Shown: in pieces, positions 23,802 to 32,099 of the stretch
How positions within the stretch are numbered: the stretch's first letter is position 1
Layout: each line of letters begins with the position of its first letter
DNA from: Azospirillum sp. CAG:239
GTDB lineage: Bacteria; Pseudomonadota; Alphaproteobacteria; RF32; CAG-239
NCBI GenBank assembly: GCA_000436375.1
Contig: FR885440.1
Coordinates: forward strand, 1-34,291
Direction: 5' to 3'
Length of the DNA stretch: 34,291 bases
Program-made: the position numbers and the translations under genes
The notes under the pieces: generated by a model
What the model was told of the DNA's origin: nothing
The model's input: the letters and a program-made list of their open reading frames with translations, nothing else
The model's database searches: none

Positions 23802-24742
23802 TACTTATCTCCGAGATAATCTTTTATTTCCCGATAAACCGCCTCGTTAAGCTGCGGCCCGAAATGCCCGCGCCCCGGTACGACAACCAGTTTGGATTTC
23901 GGCAGTTTTTTATGCAGATTATAAGCCGACAGCAGCGGACAGACCATATCCAGACGGTTATGCACCATCAGGGTCGGAATGTCGGCAATTTTGTCGACGT
24001 TTTTCAAAATCTGGTTTTCCGCCATAAAATAGCGCTCGTGCAGATAATTCAGCGAAATGCGGATTTCCGCCAGATTTTCGGGCGTCAGTTCCTTGTACCC
24101 CAGCCGCGGATTGACCGACCCCAGACAGCGTTCGTAACTGCCGGCCAGATTCGCCGCCCTAATCTGCTTCATCACGTCGTCGGAATTAATCAGATTGGCA
24201 TAATAATCCAAAACCGGTTCGCCGGTTTCAGCCTCCTGTTCGATTCTCTCCCAAATGTCGGGATAAAACAGCCTGCTGGTTTCCAGATTCCACTTCTGCC
24301 CAGTTTCATCAGCCAGATAAATTTGCGAAATCAAAAGCTTGCTGACTTTTTCCGGATATTTTTCCGCAAACAGCAAGGCCAGCGTCGACCCCCAGGAAGC
24401 GCCCCGGACAATAACCCTGTCTTCAATGCCCAAATACCTGAGCAGCCGCGCCGCGTCCTCCAGCAGCGCCCCGGTATTGTTGTTTTTCATCTCGCCCAGC
24501 GGCAGCGACTTACCGCAGCCGCGCTGGTCAAACAAAATTACCCGGTACTTCCGCCGGTCAAACGGCTGCGCATAACGCAGATTCATGCCACCGCCCGGCC
24601 CTCCGTGAAACACCAGCACCGGAATTCCGCGCGGATTTCCCATCTCGACAAAATAAACCTGATGTCCGCCGGCTTCCGGCAGATAACCGCGGTTAAAAAT
24701 TTTCGGCGCCGTCAACTGCCGCCAGATTTTCTTTAAATTCAT
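23801..24742 (-). CDS. pip: Prolyl iminopeptidase-like alpha/beta hydrolase
   Basis: This 313-residue alpha/beta hydrolase of peptidase family S33 removes N-terminal proline from peptides. Landmarks are the oxyanion-loop HGGPGGG at about 46-52, FDQRGCGKS at 71-79 (DQRGxGxS signature) and nucleophile Ser116 in RGASWGS. The acid Asp is in HNRLDMVCP and the catalytic His in PGRGHFG. The length is normal (about 310-320). GGGGAT precedes the ATG at 24742. It is followed by a MazG-like gene in one-base overlap. Related family members are general arylesterases, so the proline specificity is by family resemblance. Confidence 0.88.
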   Translation of the reverse strand: MNLKKIWRQLTAPKIFNRGYLPEAGGHQVYFVEMGNPRGIPVLVFHGGPGGGMNLRYAQPFDRRKYRVILFDQRGCGKSLPLGEMKNNNTGALLEDAARLLRYLGIEDRVIVRGASWGSTLALLFAEKYPEKVSKLLISQIYLADETGQKWNLETSRLFYPDIWERIEQEAETGEPVLDYYANLINSDDVMKQIRAANLAGSYERCLGSVNPRLGYKELTPENLAEIRISLNYLHERYFMAENQILKNVDKIADIPTLMVHNRLDMVCPLLSAYNLHKKLPKSKLVVVPGRGHFGPQLNEAVYREIKDYLGDK

Positions 24743-24777
24743 GTACTTATCCCCAATGGTTAAATTTAAAGATTATT

Positions 24778-25245
24778 CTAACCGCTGATTTCAGATTGTC
24801 TAATGATTTTTGCGGGAATTCCAACAGCAATCGCTCCGGCAGGAACATCCTGCGTAACAACGGCATTAGCGCCGATAACCGCATTGTCCCCGATTTTAAC
24901 CGGACCGACAATTACCGCCCCAGAATAAACAATAACATTGTTGCCGATTTGCGGATATTCTTCAGGCTCAGTTTTGCCGTCGCAAGGATATCTTCGCACG
25001 CCGACGGTAACATTTTGATAAAAGACACAGCCTCTTCCGACCTTTACATAACGTGAAATCACAATCCCGACCGGATGCGGAAATATACAGCCATTAGCCA
25101 GCAAAGCATCAAAATCACCAATATCACAGCTAAATGCCACTTTAGCTCTAAAACGTTCCCGAAACTCCTTTTCTCTCTGCTTCTGTTTAAGCTTTTTGCG
25201 AAAGGACTTAACCGGTATCAGCTTAATCCAAAAAGGCGTTGCCAT
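24778..25245 (-). CDS. Hexapeptide-repeat acetyltransferase, CysE-like
   Basis: This 155-residue protein has a left-handed beta-helix C-terminal part and resembles the catalytic half of serine O-acetyltransferase. NGCIFPHPVGIVIS has the active-site-type His. The VKVGRGCVFYQNVTVG, IGNNVIVYSGAVIVGPVKIG and NAVIGANAVVTQDVPAGAIAVGIPAKII repeats follow. It lacks the N-terminal helical domain of CysE (about 250 residues). Short CysE-like proteins next to glycosyltransferases usually acetylate sugars in polysaccharide synthesis, which fits the DUF616 and GT8 genes nearby. The basic start (KSFRKKLKQKQREK) is probably cytosolic. GGAG lies nine bases before the ATG. Confidence 0.84.
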   Translation of the reverse strand: MATPFWIKLIPVKSFRKKLKQKQREKEFRERFRAKVAFSCDIGDFDALLANGCIFPHPVGIVISRYVKVGRGCVFYQNVTVGVRRYPCDGKTEPEEYPQIGNNVIVYSGAVIVGPVKIGDNAVIGANAVVTQDVPAGAIAVGIPAKIIRQSEISG

Positions 25246-25327
25246 AAATTTTACTCCGTCAGTTCCCGATGTTTAAACCGAATATAAAACAAAAGTTACC
25301 ATTAACTGATTGCAGCCGATAACCTAA

Positions 25328-26035
25328 CTAACGCTGAACATCATGCGGAAACAAGGCAAAATCCTTTGACGGACGACGTGCATTCTTAATGAAAAAATCT
25401 TTGATTTTATATCCTTTCTTCCAAAGCACATAGCTGAAGCTCAACTGATCACGCTTGCTGTAATCGGCGACAAAATACCACCAGTCTTCCATCAATTTGA
25501 TAATTTCCGGCTCGTTATGCCGTCGATACAGAACATTTGTTTCTGCCAAACCAAAATGCTCGGGAAAACCGGAATGTTCAATAAGCTCACGCTGTTTTCG
25601 TAAAACGTCTGTCGCCTCATATCCAAGCTTTTCCACTTCCGCAAATTCTTCATAAATGCAGTTTCTTACAAAATGCACCGGCACCAGCAAACTCTTTTTT
25701 CGCCGTCGTATCTGTCGAAACAAATAAGGGCTGCAAATGCAGACATTACCGTCACACCAGATGCTCTGTTCATAATCAGGAAACAGTTTATGCGGATTTA
25801 TTTTATGATAACGGCTGCTTCGGGTATTATCGGCACCGACATAAGCCAACGGACGGATTTCCCAAATACCGCATTTTTTCTGGGCCAAAAGTTCTTTATT
25901 ATCGGTAAAACAAACATAATCCCAGTCATTGTCAATATATCTGTGCTCTTTAAGAGAATCATATCCTCCGGTTAAACAGGTATAAACAACGCTCCTGACT
26001 TTTTTCGGCTTTAAAAATCTTTCCCAAAAACGCAT
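25328..26035 (-). CDS. DUF616 glycosyltransferase-like protein
   Basis: This 235-residue protein matches the DUF616 (TOD1/MUCI70 glycosyltransferase-like) family. Its start VVYTCLTGGYDSLKEH is followed by DWDYVCFTDN, the RYHKINPHKLFPDYEQSIW segment with a CDGNV acidic motif and FPEHFGLAETNVLYRRH. A late DWWYFVADYSKRDQLSFSYVLWK segment completes it. Such domains have a GT-A-like fold and are thought to transfer a sugar, but substrates are unknown. The gene is a diverged copy of the N-terminal part of the gene at 27116-28771, including an almost identical upstream region. It ends after LFPHDVQR, where the other copy continues into an epimerase. Confidence 0.82.
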   Translation of the reverse strand: MRFWERFLKPKKVRSVVYTCLTGGYDSLKEHRYIDNDWDYVCFTDNKELLAQKKCGIWEIRPLAYVGADNTRSSRYHKINPHKLFPDYEQSIWCDGNVCICSPYLFRQIRRRKKSLLVPVHFVRNCIYEEFAEVEKLGYEATDVLRKQRELIEHSGFPEHFGLAETNVLYRRHNEPEIIKLMEDWWYFVADYSKRDQLSFSYVLWKKGYKIKDFFIKNARRPSKDFALFPHDVQR

Positions 26036-26131
26036 GACAAGCAGTCCTAAATCGTCACAACAATAATCAGAATTATAAGTTTGCCGGAAAATTAGTCAAC
26101 CTCTGTTGAGAGTTATTATTTTTGCCATAAA
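25342..26131. repeat. Segmental duplication, copy A (DUF616 gene plus promoter)
   Basis: This block is homologous to 28092-28867 in the same orientation. The upstream non-coding part (26036-26131) is nearly identical to its partner. The coding part is more diverged. The homology stops abruptly at the PH codons near the gene end and just beyond TTTTTGCCATAAA upstream. Confidence 0.85.
26072..26099 (-). promoter_or_regulatory. Promoter of DUF616 copy A
   Basis: On the minus strand TTGACT (26094-26099), a 16-base spacer and a perfect TATAAT (26072-26077) form a strong sigma-70-type promoter. Its sequence is conserved in the second copy. Confidence 0.75.
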
Positions 26132-26138
26132 ACAGGAA

Positions 26139-27119
26139 TCAATTCTTCTTTACCGAAAATTTCAATCCCAAAACATAAACCAGCTTATGTTTTTTATCCG
26201 GCGAATTCCTCATCGACAAAAGTTTTTTATACCACTTCAGCTTACACGGCTTTGTTTCGACATTTTTTCTGAACTTGTAAATACTCTCAATTTGCAGTTC
26301 ATAGTAATATGGCGTAAGCTTTGCAAAATCAAAGTAATCTGACGCAAATGGCTGCTTATTGTCCTGCCACGGCTTTACCGGCGAAGCCCAGTGTATAACA
26401 ACGGGATTTATATCCAATAAGGAACCTTCTTTGCCATAATTAGAATTCATAAATTCACTGTTTCCCCATATTCCGGGACGGAAATTAAACTTTTGATTTA
26501 TATATTTGATTTTGTCATAAAGCGTTATGTTAAAAATACACTGATCGTAAAACCTGTATATTCCTCGGTATTGTTTTTCCTTTTCAAATAATTTTTCCTC
26601 AATATCTTCCTCTCGCCATTTTTTCAAATTTACCAGCATTACTCCCGTGTTGCAGTAATAATACTCTGCCGGAATATCCAACTGTTTTTTATATTCAACG
26701 GTCATTGCGTCGTTGATTGAACTGCAACAAGCCATATAACAATCATCAATGTCTATATCCCACAATTCCCGAATATCATTAACAATAATCAAATCGGCAT
26801 CCATAAAAATAACTTTATCAATATCCGACAAAATAGATGAAATCATCAACCTGTAATTGGTAACCATGGAAATGTCGTTGCGGGTGTCATTTCTTTTTTC
26901 ATGATGAAGTTTCTTATCTTGAGAATAATATTTAATTTCAAAATTTCTTATTTTTTTCAATTCGTTCAGTTTAGCCTTACTAACATCATTTATGCTTCCG
27001 TCATTAATGATATGAAAAGTATAATCGTCTTTTTCATTACTGGATTTCAAAATAGAAGCAAGCGTTACGGCTAAATACTTACAATAATTATTGTCTACAA
27101 CAAACCCTACGTGTATCAT
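26139..27119 (-). CDS. GT8-family glycosyltransferase
   Basis: This 326-residue GT-A-fold glycosyltransferase of family 8 resembles LPS galactosyl/glucosyltransferases. The start HVGFVVDNNYCKYLAVTLASI is followed by FHIINDGS and the metal-binding FMDADLIIV. YYCNTGVMLVNLKKW, DQCIFNI, the NFRPG segment and IHWASPVKPWQ complete the family order. The C-terminal KLVYVLGLKFSVKKN tail resembles tails on many surface-glycan transferases. It overlaps the DUF616-epimerase gene by four bases (ATGA). The gene is visibly richer in A and T than the rfb genes, a sign of separate acquisition. Donor and acceptor sugars are unknown. Confidence 0.9.
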   Translation of the reverse strand: MIHVGFVVDNNYCKYLAVTLASILKSSNEKDDYTFHIINDGSINDVSKAKLNELKKIRNFEIKYYSQDKKLHHEKRNDTRNDISMVTNYRLMISSILSDIDKVIFMDADLIIVNDIRELWDIDIDDCYMACCSSINDAMTVEYKKQLDIPAEYYYCNTGVMLVNLKKWREEDIEEKLFEKEKQYRGIYRFYDQCIFNITLYDKIKYINQKFNFRPGIWGNSEFMNSNYGKEGSLLDINPVVIHWASPVKPWQDNKQPFASDYFDFAKLTPYYYELQIESIYKFRKNVETKPCKLKWYKKLLSMRNSPDKKHKLVYVLGLKFSVKKN

Positions 27120-28771
27120 TGTCTCAACTCCAAATTAATACTATCAATTTTCTTTTTCCATTCCACAAAGTTTCTGATGCCGGTTTCAAAGGAAACTTTG
27201 GGCTTATATTTCAAAAATTTCTTGGCTTTGGAAATATTCGCGGCCGTTTTGTTCACGTCCCCCGGCTGCATCGGCAAAAATTCTACTGATGCCTTTTTGC
27301 CCAACACTTTCTCAATCGTCCGAACCATTTGTATCAGTGTAACCGGACTGCCGCCGCCCAAATTGAAAATATCATAACTCCGCCGGGAATATGCCAGAGC
27401 AGCTTCCACACCGTCCACAATATCGCCGATATAGGTATAATCCCTTTTGGTTTTGCCGTTGCCGTAAAGCGGAATTCTTTCATTATTCTCAATCAGACGA
27501 ATAAATTTATGTATTGCCAAATCCGGACGCTGCCTGGGCCCGAAAACCGTAAAAAACCGCAAACATACAGCCGATATGCCAAACAACTTGGAATATGTAT
27601 ATACCAATTGTTCATCAGCGAGCTTCGTCGCCGCATAAGGCGATATCGGCTGCGAAACGTTCAGTTTTTCACTGAATTTTCGCGCCTTGCTGTTGCCATA
27701 AACAGAACTTGACGAAGCAAAAACCAACTTCATAACCTTATATCGGCGCATGGCTTCAAGAATATTGACCGTTCCCTCAATATTCGTCTTCACATACTCT
27801 TCCGGCTGCTCTAAAGACGGACGAACGCCGGCTCTCGCGGCAAAATGCAAAACCGCGTCAAATTTGTTTTCGGAAAAGACCTTTTCCAGAAAAGCGCGGT
27901 CACAAATATCTCCGCGATAAAGCCTGTAACCGTCCCTTTTCAGATTCGGCGCAACATTGCGCTCTTTGACGGCTGGATCATAATAATCGTTAAAATTGTC
28001 AATAACGGTTACCTTATACCCCTTTTCCAACATTCTGTCTGCCGTCGACGAACCGATAAAACCGGCACCGCCCGTAATCAACAACCGAAGATTATGCGGA
28101 AACAGCGCAAAGTCTTTCGATGGACGGCGGGCATTCTTTATCAGATGGCTTTTTATGTCAAAACCGTTTTTCCAAAGCACATAAACAAAACTCAACTGGT
28201 CGCGGCGACTGTAATTTTCAAGAAAATACCACCAGTCTTCCATAACGCGAACAAGTGCCGGTTCATTGTGCCTGCGATACAAAATATTATTTTCGCCAAG
28301 ACCATAATGTTCAGGAAAACCCGCTTTTTTCAAAATATCAAACTGCTTTTTCAATATTTCCGATTTGTCATATCCCAGTTTTTCCACTTCTGCAAATTCT
28401 TCATAAACACAATTCCGGCAAAAATGCATCGGCAACAGAAGATTTGTCTTTCGTTTTTCAATCTGTCGAAACAAATACGGGCTGCGGATATCGACATTGC
28501 CGTCCACATAAACGCTCTGTTCATACTCGGGAAACAATTTGTGCGGATTTATCTTATGGTAACGATTGTTGAGCGCATTGTCTTTTTCGGCATAGACCAG
28601 TGGCCTTATCTCCCAAATGCCCTGTCGCTTCTGGGCAAGAAGCTTTTCGTCATCGGTAAAACAAACGTAATCCCAGTTTTTATTGAGATATTTGTGTTCC
28701 CTGAGAGTATCATAATTTCCGGTCAGACAAGTATAAACGACACCCCTGGCCTCTGATTGTAAAAAACGCAT
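27116..28771 (-). CDS. DUF616 glycosyltransferase-like/nucleotide-sugar epimerase fusion
   Basis: This 551-residue fusion joins two intact modules. Residues 1 to about 227 are a DUF616 domain parallel to the gene at 25328-26035. From about residue 230 a full UDP-glucuronate 4-epimerase-like SDR begins with LLITGGAGFIGSS. It continues with IDNFNDYYDPAVKERN (typical of UDP-GlcA 4-epimerases), HFAARAGVRPSLE, ASSSSVYG, PYAATKLADE with YxxxK, and RFFTVFGPRQRPDLAIHKF. There is no start codon or ribosome site at the junction, so the epimerase has to be made as part of the fusion. It may supply a sugar nucleotide such as UDP-GalA to its own transferase domain, which is an inference. The GT8 gene follows in ATGA overlap. 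Confidence 0.88.
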   Translation of the reverse strand: MRFLQSEARGVVYTCLTGNYDTLREHKYLNKNWDYVCFTDDEKLLAQKRQGIWEIRPLVYAEKDNALNNRYHKINPHKLFPEYEQSVYVDGNVDIRSPYLFRQIEKRKTNLLLPMHFCRNCVYEEFAEVEKLGYDKSEILKKQFDILKKAGFPEHYGLGENNILYRRHNEPALVRVMEDWWYFLENYSRRDQLSFVYVLWKNGFDIKSHLIKNARRPSKDFALFPHNLRLLITGGAGFIGSSTADRMLEKGYKVTVIDNFNDYYDPAVKERNVAPNLKRDGYRLYRGDICDRAFLEKVFSENKFDAVLHFAARAGVRPSLEQPEEYVKTNIEGTVNILEAMRRYKVMKLVFASSSSVYGNSKARKFSEKLNVSQPISPYAATKLADEQLVYTYSKLFGISAVCLRFFTVFGPRQRPDLAIHKFIRLIENNERIPLYGNGKTKRDYTYIGDIVDGVEAALAYSRRSYDIFNLGGGSPVTLIQMVRTIEKVLGKKASVEFLPMQPGDVNKTAANISKAKKFLKYKPKVSFETGIRNFVEWKKKIDSINLELRQ

Positions 28772-28867
28772 GATATGCAGTCCTAAATCGTCACAAACAA
28801 TAACCGAAATTATAAGTTTGCCGAAAAATTAGTCAACCTTTATTGAGAGTTATTATTTTTGCCATAA
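28092..28867. repeat. Segmental duplication, copy B (DUF616 module plus promoter)
   Basis: This direct-repeat partner of 25342-26131 spans the DUF616 part of the fusion gene and about 95 bases of upstream DNA. The copies are about 2.7 kb apart. Confidence 0.85.
28809..28836 (-). promoter_or_regulatory. Promoter of the DUF616-epimerase and GT8 operon
   Basis: TTGACT (28831-28836), 16 bases and TATAAT (28809-28814) on the minus strand match the promoter of copy A, with one change in the spacer. The AGGACTGC ribosome-site region is also conserved. Confidence 0.75.
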
Positions 28868-28879
28868 AGTTTTTTTTGT

Positions 28880-28908
28880 TTGCCGAATATTTACCTTTGC
28901 CGCATAAT
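28880..28908 (+). promoter_or_regulatory. Candidate promoter of nagAB
   Basis: TTGCCG (28880-28885), 17 bases and CATAAT (28903-28908) form a moderate match about 38 bases before the nagA start. No NagC-like operator is recognisable. Confidence 0.4.
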
Positions 28909-28945
28909 ATGGCTTTATTAAGTCAACCGGAATTTAGGTATGTTC

Positions 28946-30130
28946 ATGAGTTCGGAAATCTGCCTGCACAACGCCACGGTTCTCACCGGCTATTCGGTTA
29001 TGAAGAACTGTGCGGTTCTCATCAAAAACTACAAAATCATCGACGTTTTCAACGAAGCGCGTTTTGCCTCCAAAAAATTTAAAGACGACGTCAAATTCAT
29101 CGACCTGCAGGGCGCCTGCATCGCGCCCGGCTTCATCGACACGCACATTCACGGCATAGAAGGGCACGGCACCGACGACCAGTCGCCCGATTCTATTCTC
29201 AAAATGTCGGAATCCCTTACCAAATACGGCGTTACCTCGTTTATTCCAACCCTCTATTCCGCCCCGCGCGACAAAATGATAAAAGACATCAAATCCATCA
29301 CCGCGGCCATGGGCAAAGAAAAAGGCGCCAAAATCCTCGGCATTCATCTGGAGGGACCGTTCATCTCGCCGGAACGTCTCGGCGTGCAGACGCCGGATTC
29401 GCTCAGTCCGGTCGACCTGAAACTCATGCAGGAACTCTGGGACGCCGCGGAAGGAAAAATCATCAACATGACGGTAGCCCCGGAACTCAAAGGCATGCGC
29501 GAACTTTCCCTCTACTGTATCGGCAAAGGCATTGTCCTGCAGGCGGGACACACCAACGCCACTTACGAACAGATGGTCGAAGGCATGCAGGTTCGCATTC
29601 TGCATGTTACCCACCTTTTCAATGCCATGAGCCGTATGCACCACCGCGACCCGAATGCGGTCGGCGCTGTTTTCATTCATCCGGAAATGTCCTGTGAGAT
29701 TATTGCCGACGGCATTCACATCAACCCCAACCTGATTAAGTTTCTGCTTCGTTGCAAACCGATTGACAAACTGGTTCTGGTTACCGATTCCCTGAAACCG
29801 ACCAAACAGACCGAACATCCGCTGATGGCCAACGGCGAAGAAGTTTACTTGGACAAGTGCTTTTATCGCAAATCCGACGACGTCATTGCCGGTTCGGCTC
29901 TGACCATGAGCGACGGCGTCCGCAACCTGGTCTCTTTCGGCATCAGTCTGGATCAGGCGGTACAAATGGCCTCCACCAACCCAGCCAACATCATGCGGCA
30001 GGAACACCTCGGACTGATAGCCCCCGGCTACGATGCCGACCTGGTCGTTCTTGACCAAAATTTAACCCCGGTCTATACTATCGTCAAAGGCGAATTTTTT
30101 AAGGAAGGAAAAAAGTTATGCGCGTTATAA
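28946..30130 (+). CDS. nagA: N-acetylglucosamine-6-phosphate deacetylase
   Basis: NagA removes the acetyl group from GlcNAc-6-phosphate to give glucosamine-6-phosphate and acetate, in the cytosol. The 394-residue amidohydrolase has the [18 protein letters not shown] metal-site start and [10 protein letters not shown] with the metal-binding Glu. AGHTNA and VTHLFNAMS supply histidines. [16 protein letters not shown] with the catalytic Asp, and ANPANIM-type [15 protein letters not shown] follow. The ATG at 28946 is preferred over 28940 because AGG lies seven bases upstream. It overlaps nagB by 13 bases. Asp instead of Ala in SLKPT is a minor variation. Confidence 0.95.
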   Translation: MSSEICLHNATVLTGYSVMKNCAVLIKNYKIIDVFNEARFASKKFKDDVKFIDLQGACIAPGFIDTHIHGIEGHGTDDQSPDSILKMSESLTKYGVTSFIPTLYSAPRDKMIKDIKSITAAMGKEKGAKILGIHLEGPFISPERLGVQTPDSLSPVDLKLMQELWDAAEGKIINMTVAPELKGMRELSLYCIGKGIVLQAGHTNATYEQMVEGMQVRILHVTHLFNAMSRMHHRDPNAVGAVFIHPEMSCEIIADGIHINPNLIKFLLRCKPIDKLVLVTDSLKPTKQTEHPLMANGEEVYLDKCFYRKSDDVIAGSALTMSDGVRNLVSFGISLDQAVQMASTNPANIMRQEHLGLIAPGYDADLVVLDQNLTPVYTIVKGEFFKEGKKLCAL

Positions 30131-30921
30131 TCAGACCCGACTATGACAAATGCTCCGTTTGGGCAGCCAACTACATCGCTTACAAAATCAACGGTTTTCG
30201 TCCGACGGCCGAACGCCCGTTCGTCTTGGGACTGCCAACCGGTTCCACGCCGCTCGGCACCTATCGCGAGCTGATAAAACTGTATCAGGCCGGCAAACTT
30301 TCCTTTGAAAACGTCATTACCTTTAATATGGACGAATACATCGGACTTGATGAAAAACATCCGCAGAGCTATCACTACTTCATGTGGGAAAATTTCTTCA
30401 AGCACATCAACATCAAAAAAGAAAATATCAACATGCTCGACGGCATGACCAAGGACTACGCCGGCGAATGCCGCCGTTACGAAGAAAAAATCAAAGCCTG
30501 CGGCGGTATCCGGCTGTTTCTCGGCGGTGTCGGTTCTGACGGCCATATCGCTTTCAACGAACCCGGCTCGTCGCTAAGCTCGCGCACCCGCGTCAAAACC
30601 CTTACCACCGAAACAGTACAGGCCAATTCACGCTTTTTTGACAATGACGTCAATCAGGTTCCCCGCACGGCGCTTACCGTCGGCGTCGGTACCATCTGCG
30701 ACGCGGACGAAGTAATGATTCTGGCAACCGGCGCCAACAAGGCCAGAGCACTGCACCATGCCATTGAAGGCAGCATCAACCACATGTGGACCATCAGCAT
30801 TCTGCAAATGCACCAGCATGCCGTCATCGTTTGCGACGACGAAGCAACCAAAGAGCTGAAAGCCGACACGGTCAAATACTTCAAAGACATTGAACAAAGC
30901 AATTTCATAAACGTCAAATGA
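30118..30921 (+). CDS. nagB: Glucosamine-6-phosphate deaminase
   Basis: NagB converts glucosamine-6-phosphate to fructose-6-phosphate and ammonia, feeding amino sugars into glycolysis. The 267-residue protein is the size of E. coli NagB (266). It has [23 protein letters not shown] with Asp72, and [17 protein letters not shown] with Asp141 and His143 at the same positions as the catalytic residues in E. coli. [11 protein letters not shown] and the allosteric-type tail are also present. AAGGAAGGAA precedes the ATG inside the end of nagA. The nagA-nagB unit ends in a large shared terminator. Confidence 0.97.
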   Translation: MRVIIRPDYDKCSVWAANYIAYKINGFRPTAERPFVLGLPTGSTPLGTYRELIKLYQAGKLSFENVITFNMDEYIGLDEKHPQSYHYFMWENFFKHINIKKENINMLDGMTKDYAGECRRYEEKIKACGGIRLFLGGVGSDGHIAFNEPGSSLSSRTRVKTLTTETVQANSRFFDNDVNQVPRTALTVGVGTICDADEVMILATGANKARALHHAIEGSINHMWTISILQMHQHAVIVCDDEATKELKADTVKYFKDIEQSNFINVK

Positions 30922-31000
30922 CGCAAAAATTCCGGAACCTTTTTTACGGTTCAAATTCCGGTAAGCGATTCAAAAACTTCGAAGAACAAGACACCTGATA

Positions 31001-31060
31001 AGAAAAAAAGAGAAATTTTTGAAGCATACAAATATGCGGCTGAAAATTTCTCTTTTTTCT
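31001..31060. terminator. Large bidirectional terminator between nagB and the SIMPL gene
   Basis: AGAAAAAAAGAGAAATTTT pairs with its near-complete reverse complement at 31043-31060 (one bulged base), and an inner GCATA/TATGC stem caps the loop. A and T tracts on either side allow termination in both directions. Confidence 0.75.
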
Positions 31061-31089
31061 GTGGCTGACGCCCGTTATACAAGGCTTTC

Positions 31090-31839
31090 CTATTCAAGCC
31101 AGAATTCTATCGTCGAAACAACCCTAACCCTTTTGTTTATCTGATAACTCTCAACTTCGCCGGGTGCGGCTAAAAGCGGCTGAATGGAAAAAACGCCCTG
31201 CGAAGCTCTGCGGATTTTGCCGACTTCGCTTCCGGAACTCTTGGCAAATTCCAAAGCCGCCTGACGGGCGTTGCGGGTTGCCTCCTCAAGCATTTGCGGC
31301 TTAATGTCGTTCAGCCTGGTAAAGATGTAGGAAACCGGCGAACCATAGCTCTGGCTGTCAAAAACCACGCCTTTCGACACCAGTTCGCCGCTGGAACGCA
31401 AAGCCTGCTCGATTAAATCGACTTTGCCGCTCCTGACCGTAACCGTCTGGCTGAGAATAAAACGCGCGGCATAATTGTTGTCACGATACGGATTGGTCAT
31501 CAAATCGTTGGTTTCAATTCTCCCTTCGCTGATTTCCTCCGCCGCAAAACCCCTGCCTTTCAGATAATCCTCAACAATGGCCAGATTGGACGACATGTTT
31601 TTCTGCACGGTCTGCAAATCGTTTCCCGTCGCTACAAACTTAATGTTCCAAATGCCCAAATCGGCTTTGACGTCCATTTCGGCCAGCCCTTTGACAGTTA
31701 CGAAATTGTCACGCAGCCGGGCCTGATAGTAATAATACCCCGGAAAAAAACCGCCCAAAGCCACACCGGCCGCCAAAATAACGAACGCCCACAGTCTTTT
31801 GCAGCCTTTTCCGCCGCAGTCATTAATATTTTCAGCCAT
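31090..31839 (-). CDS. SIMPL-domain (DUF541) membrane-anchored protein
   Basis: This 249-residue protein has an N-terminal membrane segment (about residues 15-35) after a short cytosolic Cys-rich start (NDCGGKGCKR). A periplasmic SIMPL/DUF541 domain follows. Characteristic parts are VTVKGLAEMDVKADLGIW, the SEGRIETNDLMTNPY segment with SQTVTVRSGKVD, VSYIFTRLNDIKPQMLEEATRNARQAA and a C-terminal VSTIEFWLE strand. Members such as E. coli YggE are linked to oxidative stress and membrane-associated assemblies; biochemical activity is unknown. The ATG at 31839 has GGGAG upstream; the frame reaches a TTG at 31845. It has its own promoter, divergent from the tail-fibre-like operon. Confidence 0.88.
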   Translation of the reverse strand: MAENINDCGGKGCKRLWAFVILAAGVALGGFFPGYYYYQARLRDNFVTVKGLAEMDVKADLGIWNIKFVATGNDLQTVQKNMSSNLAIVEDYLKGRGFAAEEISEGRIETNDLMTNPYRDNNYAARFILSQTVTVRSGKVDLIEQALRSSGELVSKGVVFDSQSYGSPVSYIFTRLNDIKPQMLEEATRNARQAALEFAKSSGSEVGKIRRASQGVFSIQPLLAAPGEVESYQINKRVRVVSTIEFWLE

Positions 31840-31870
31840 TTTCAATCTCCCTGGTTAATCAATATAATTG

Positions 31871-31899
31871 ATAGTAATCACGCCGCGGAATTAAGTCAA
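31871..31899 (-). promoter_or_regulatory. Promoter of the SIMPL-domain gene
   Basis: TTGACT (31894-31899), 17 bases and TACTAT (31871-31876) on the minus strand form a good promoter about 32 bases before the gene start. Confidence 0.65.
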
Positions 31900-31920
31900 C
31901 CGCCGCCGCAAACATTTATT

Positions 31921-31934
31921 AGGATTTTTATCCT
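31921..31934. repeat. Inverted repeat AGGAT-TTTT-ATCCT
   Basis: A 5-bp stem with a four-base centre abuts the -35 of the downstream plus-strand promoter. It may be an operator half-site pair or a chance repeat. Confidence 0.3.
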
Positions 31935-31962
31935 TGACAAGCAAAAAAATTTGTGTTATCAG
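31934..31962 (+). promoter_or_regulatory. Promoter upstream of the tail-fibre-like operon
   Basis: A perfect TTGACA (31934-31939), 17 bases and TATCAG (31957-31962). Transcription would begin near 31969, at the foot of three consecutive stem-loops. Confidence 0.6.
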
Positions 31963-31992
31963 AAAAACATCACTTGCCATAAGTGTATCTGC

Positions 31993-32026
31993 AAAACAGC
32001 TTTCCGTCCCGAAAGCTGTTTTTTTT
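31993..32026 (+). terminator. Intrinsic terminator 1 in the leader
   Basis: AAAACAGCTTTC and GAAAGCTGTTTT form a perfect 12-bp stem over a CGTCCC loop, followed by further T residues to 32026. It is strong by appearance and lies upstream of the operon it precedes. Confidence 0.8.
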
Positions 32027-32033
32027 CGGAAAC

Positions 32034-32069
32034 AAAAAACCGGCCGTTTCTCGCGAGCCGGATTTTTTT
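32034..32069 (+). terminator. Intrinsic terminator 2 in the leader
   Basis: CCGGC (32040-32044) and GCCGG (32057-32061) pair over a 12-base loop, followed by A and seven T. It lies 30 bases before the first gene. Confidence 0.65.
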
Positions 32070-32099
32070 ATTTTAAAACAGATTTTTGGAGAAACATAT

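Larger units (their letters stand above)
31969..32069 (+). ncRNA. Structured leader or small RNA with two terminator hairpins
   Basis: Starting just after the predicted -10, the RNA would form CACTT/AAGTG (31971-31985), then a 12-bp hairpin with a U-tract, then a second GC hairpin with a U-tract. No start codon with a ribosome site lies before the second terminator. It could be a stand-alone small RNA of about 55-100 nt or an attenuator controlling the tail-fibre-like genes. No known family is recognised. Confidence 0.45.

Noticed and set aside
28934..30058. 374-residue minus-strand open frame
   Set aside because: It is antisense to nagA, which has all its catalytic motifs; no family motif is seen in the shadow.
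31983..32099. Upstream extension of the fibre gene (39 extra residues)
   Set aside because: It would be translated through two terminator hairpins; the ATG at 32100 has a proper ribosome site.
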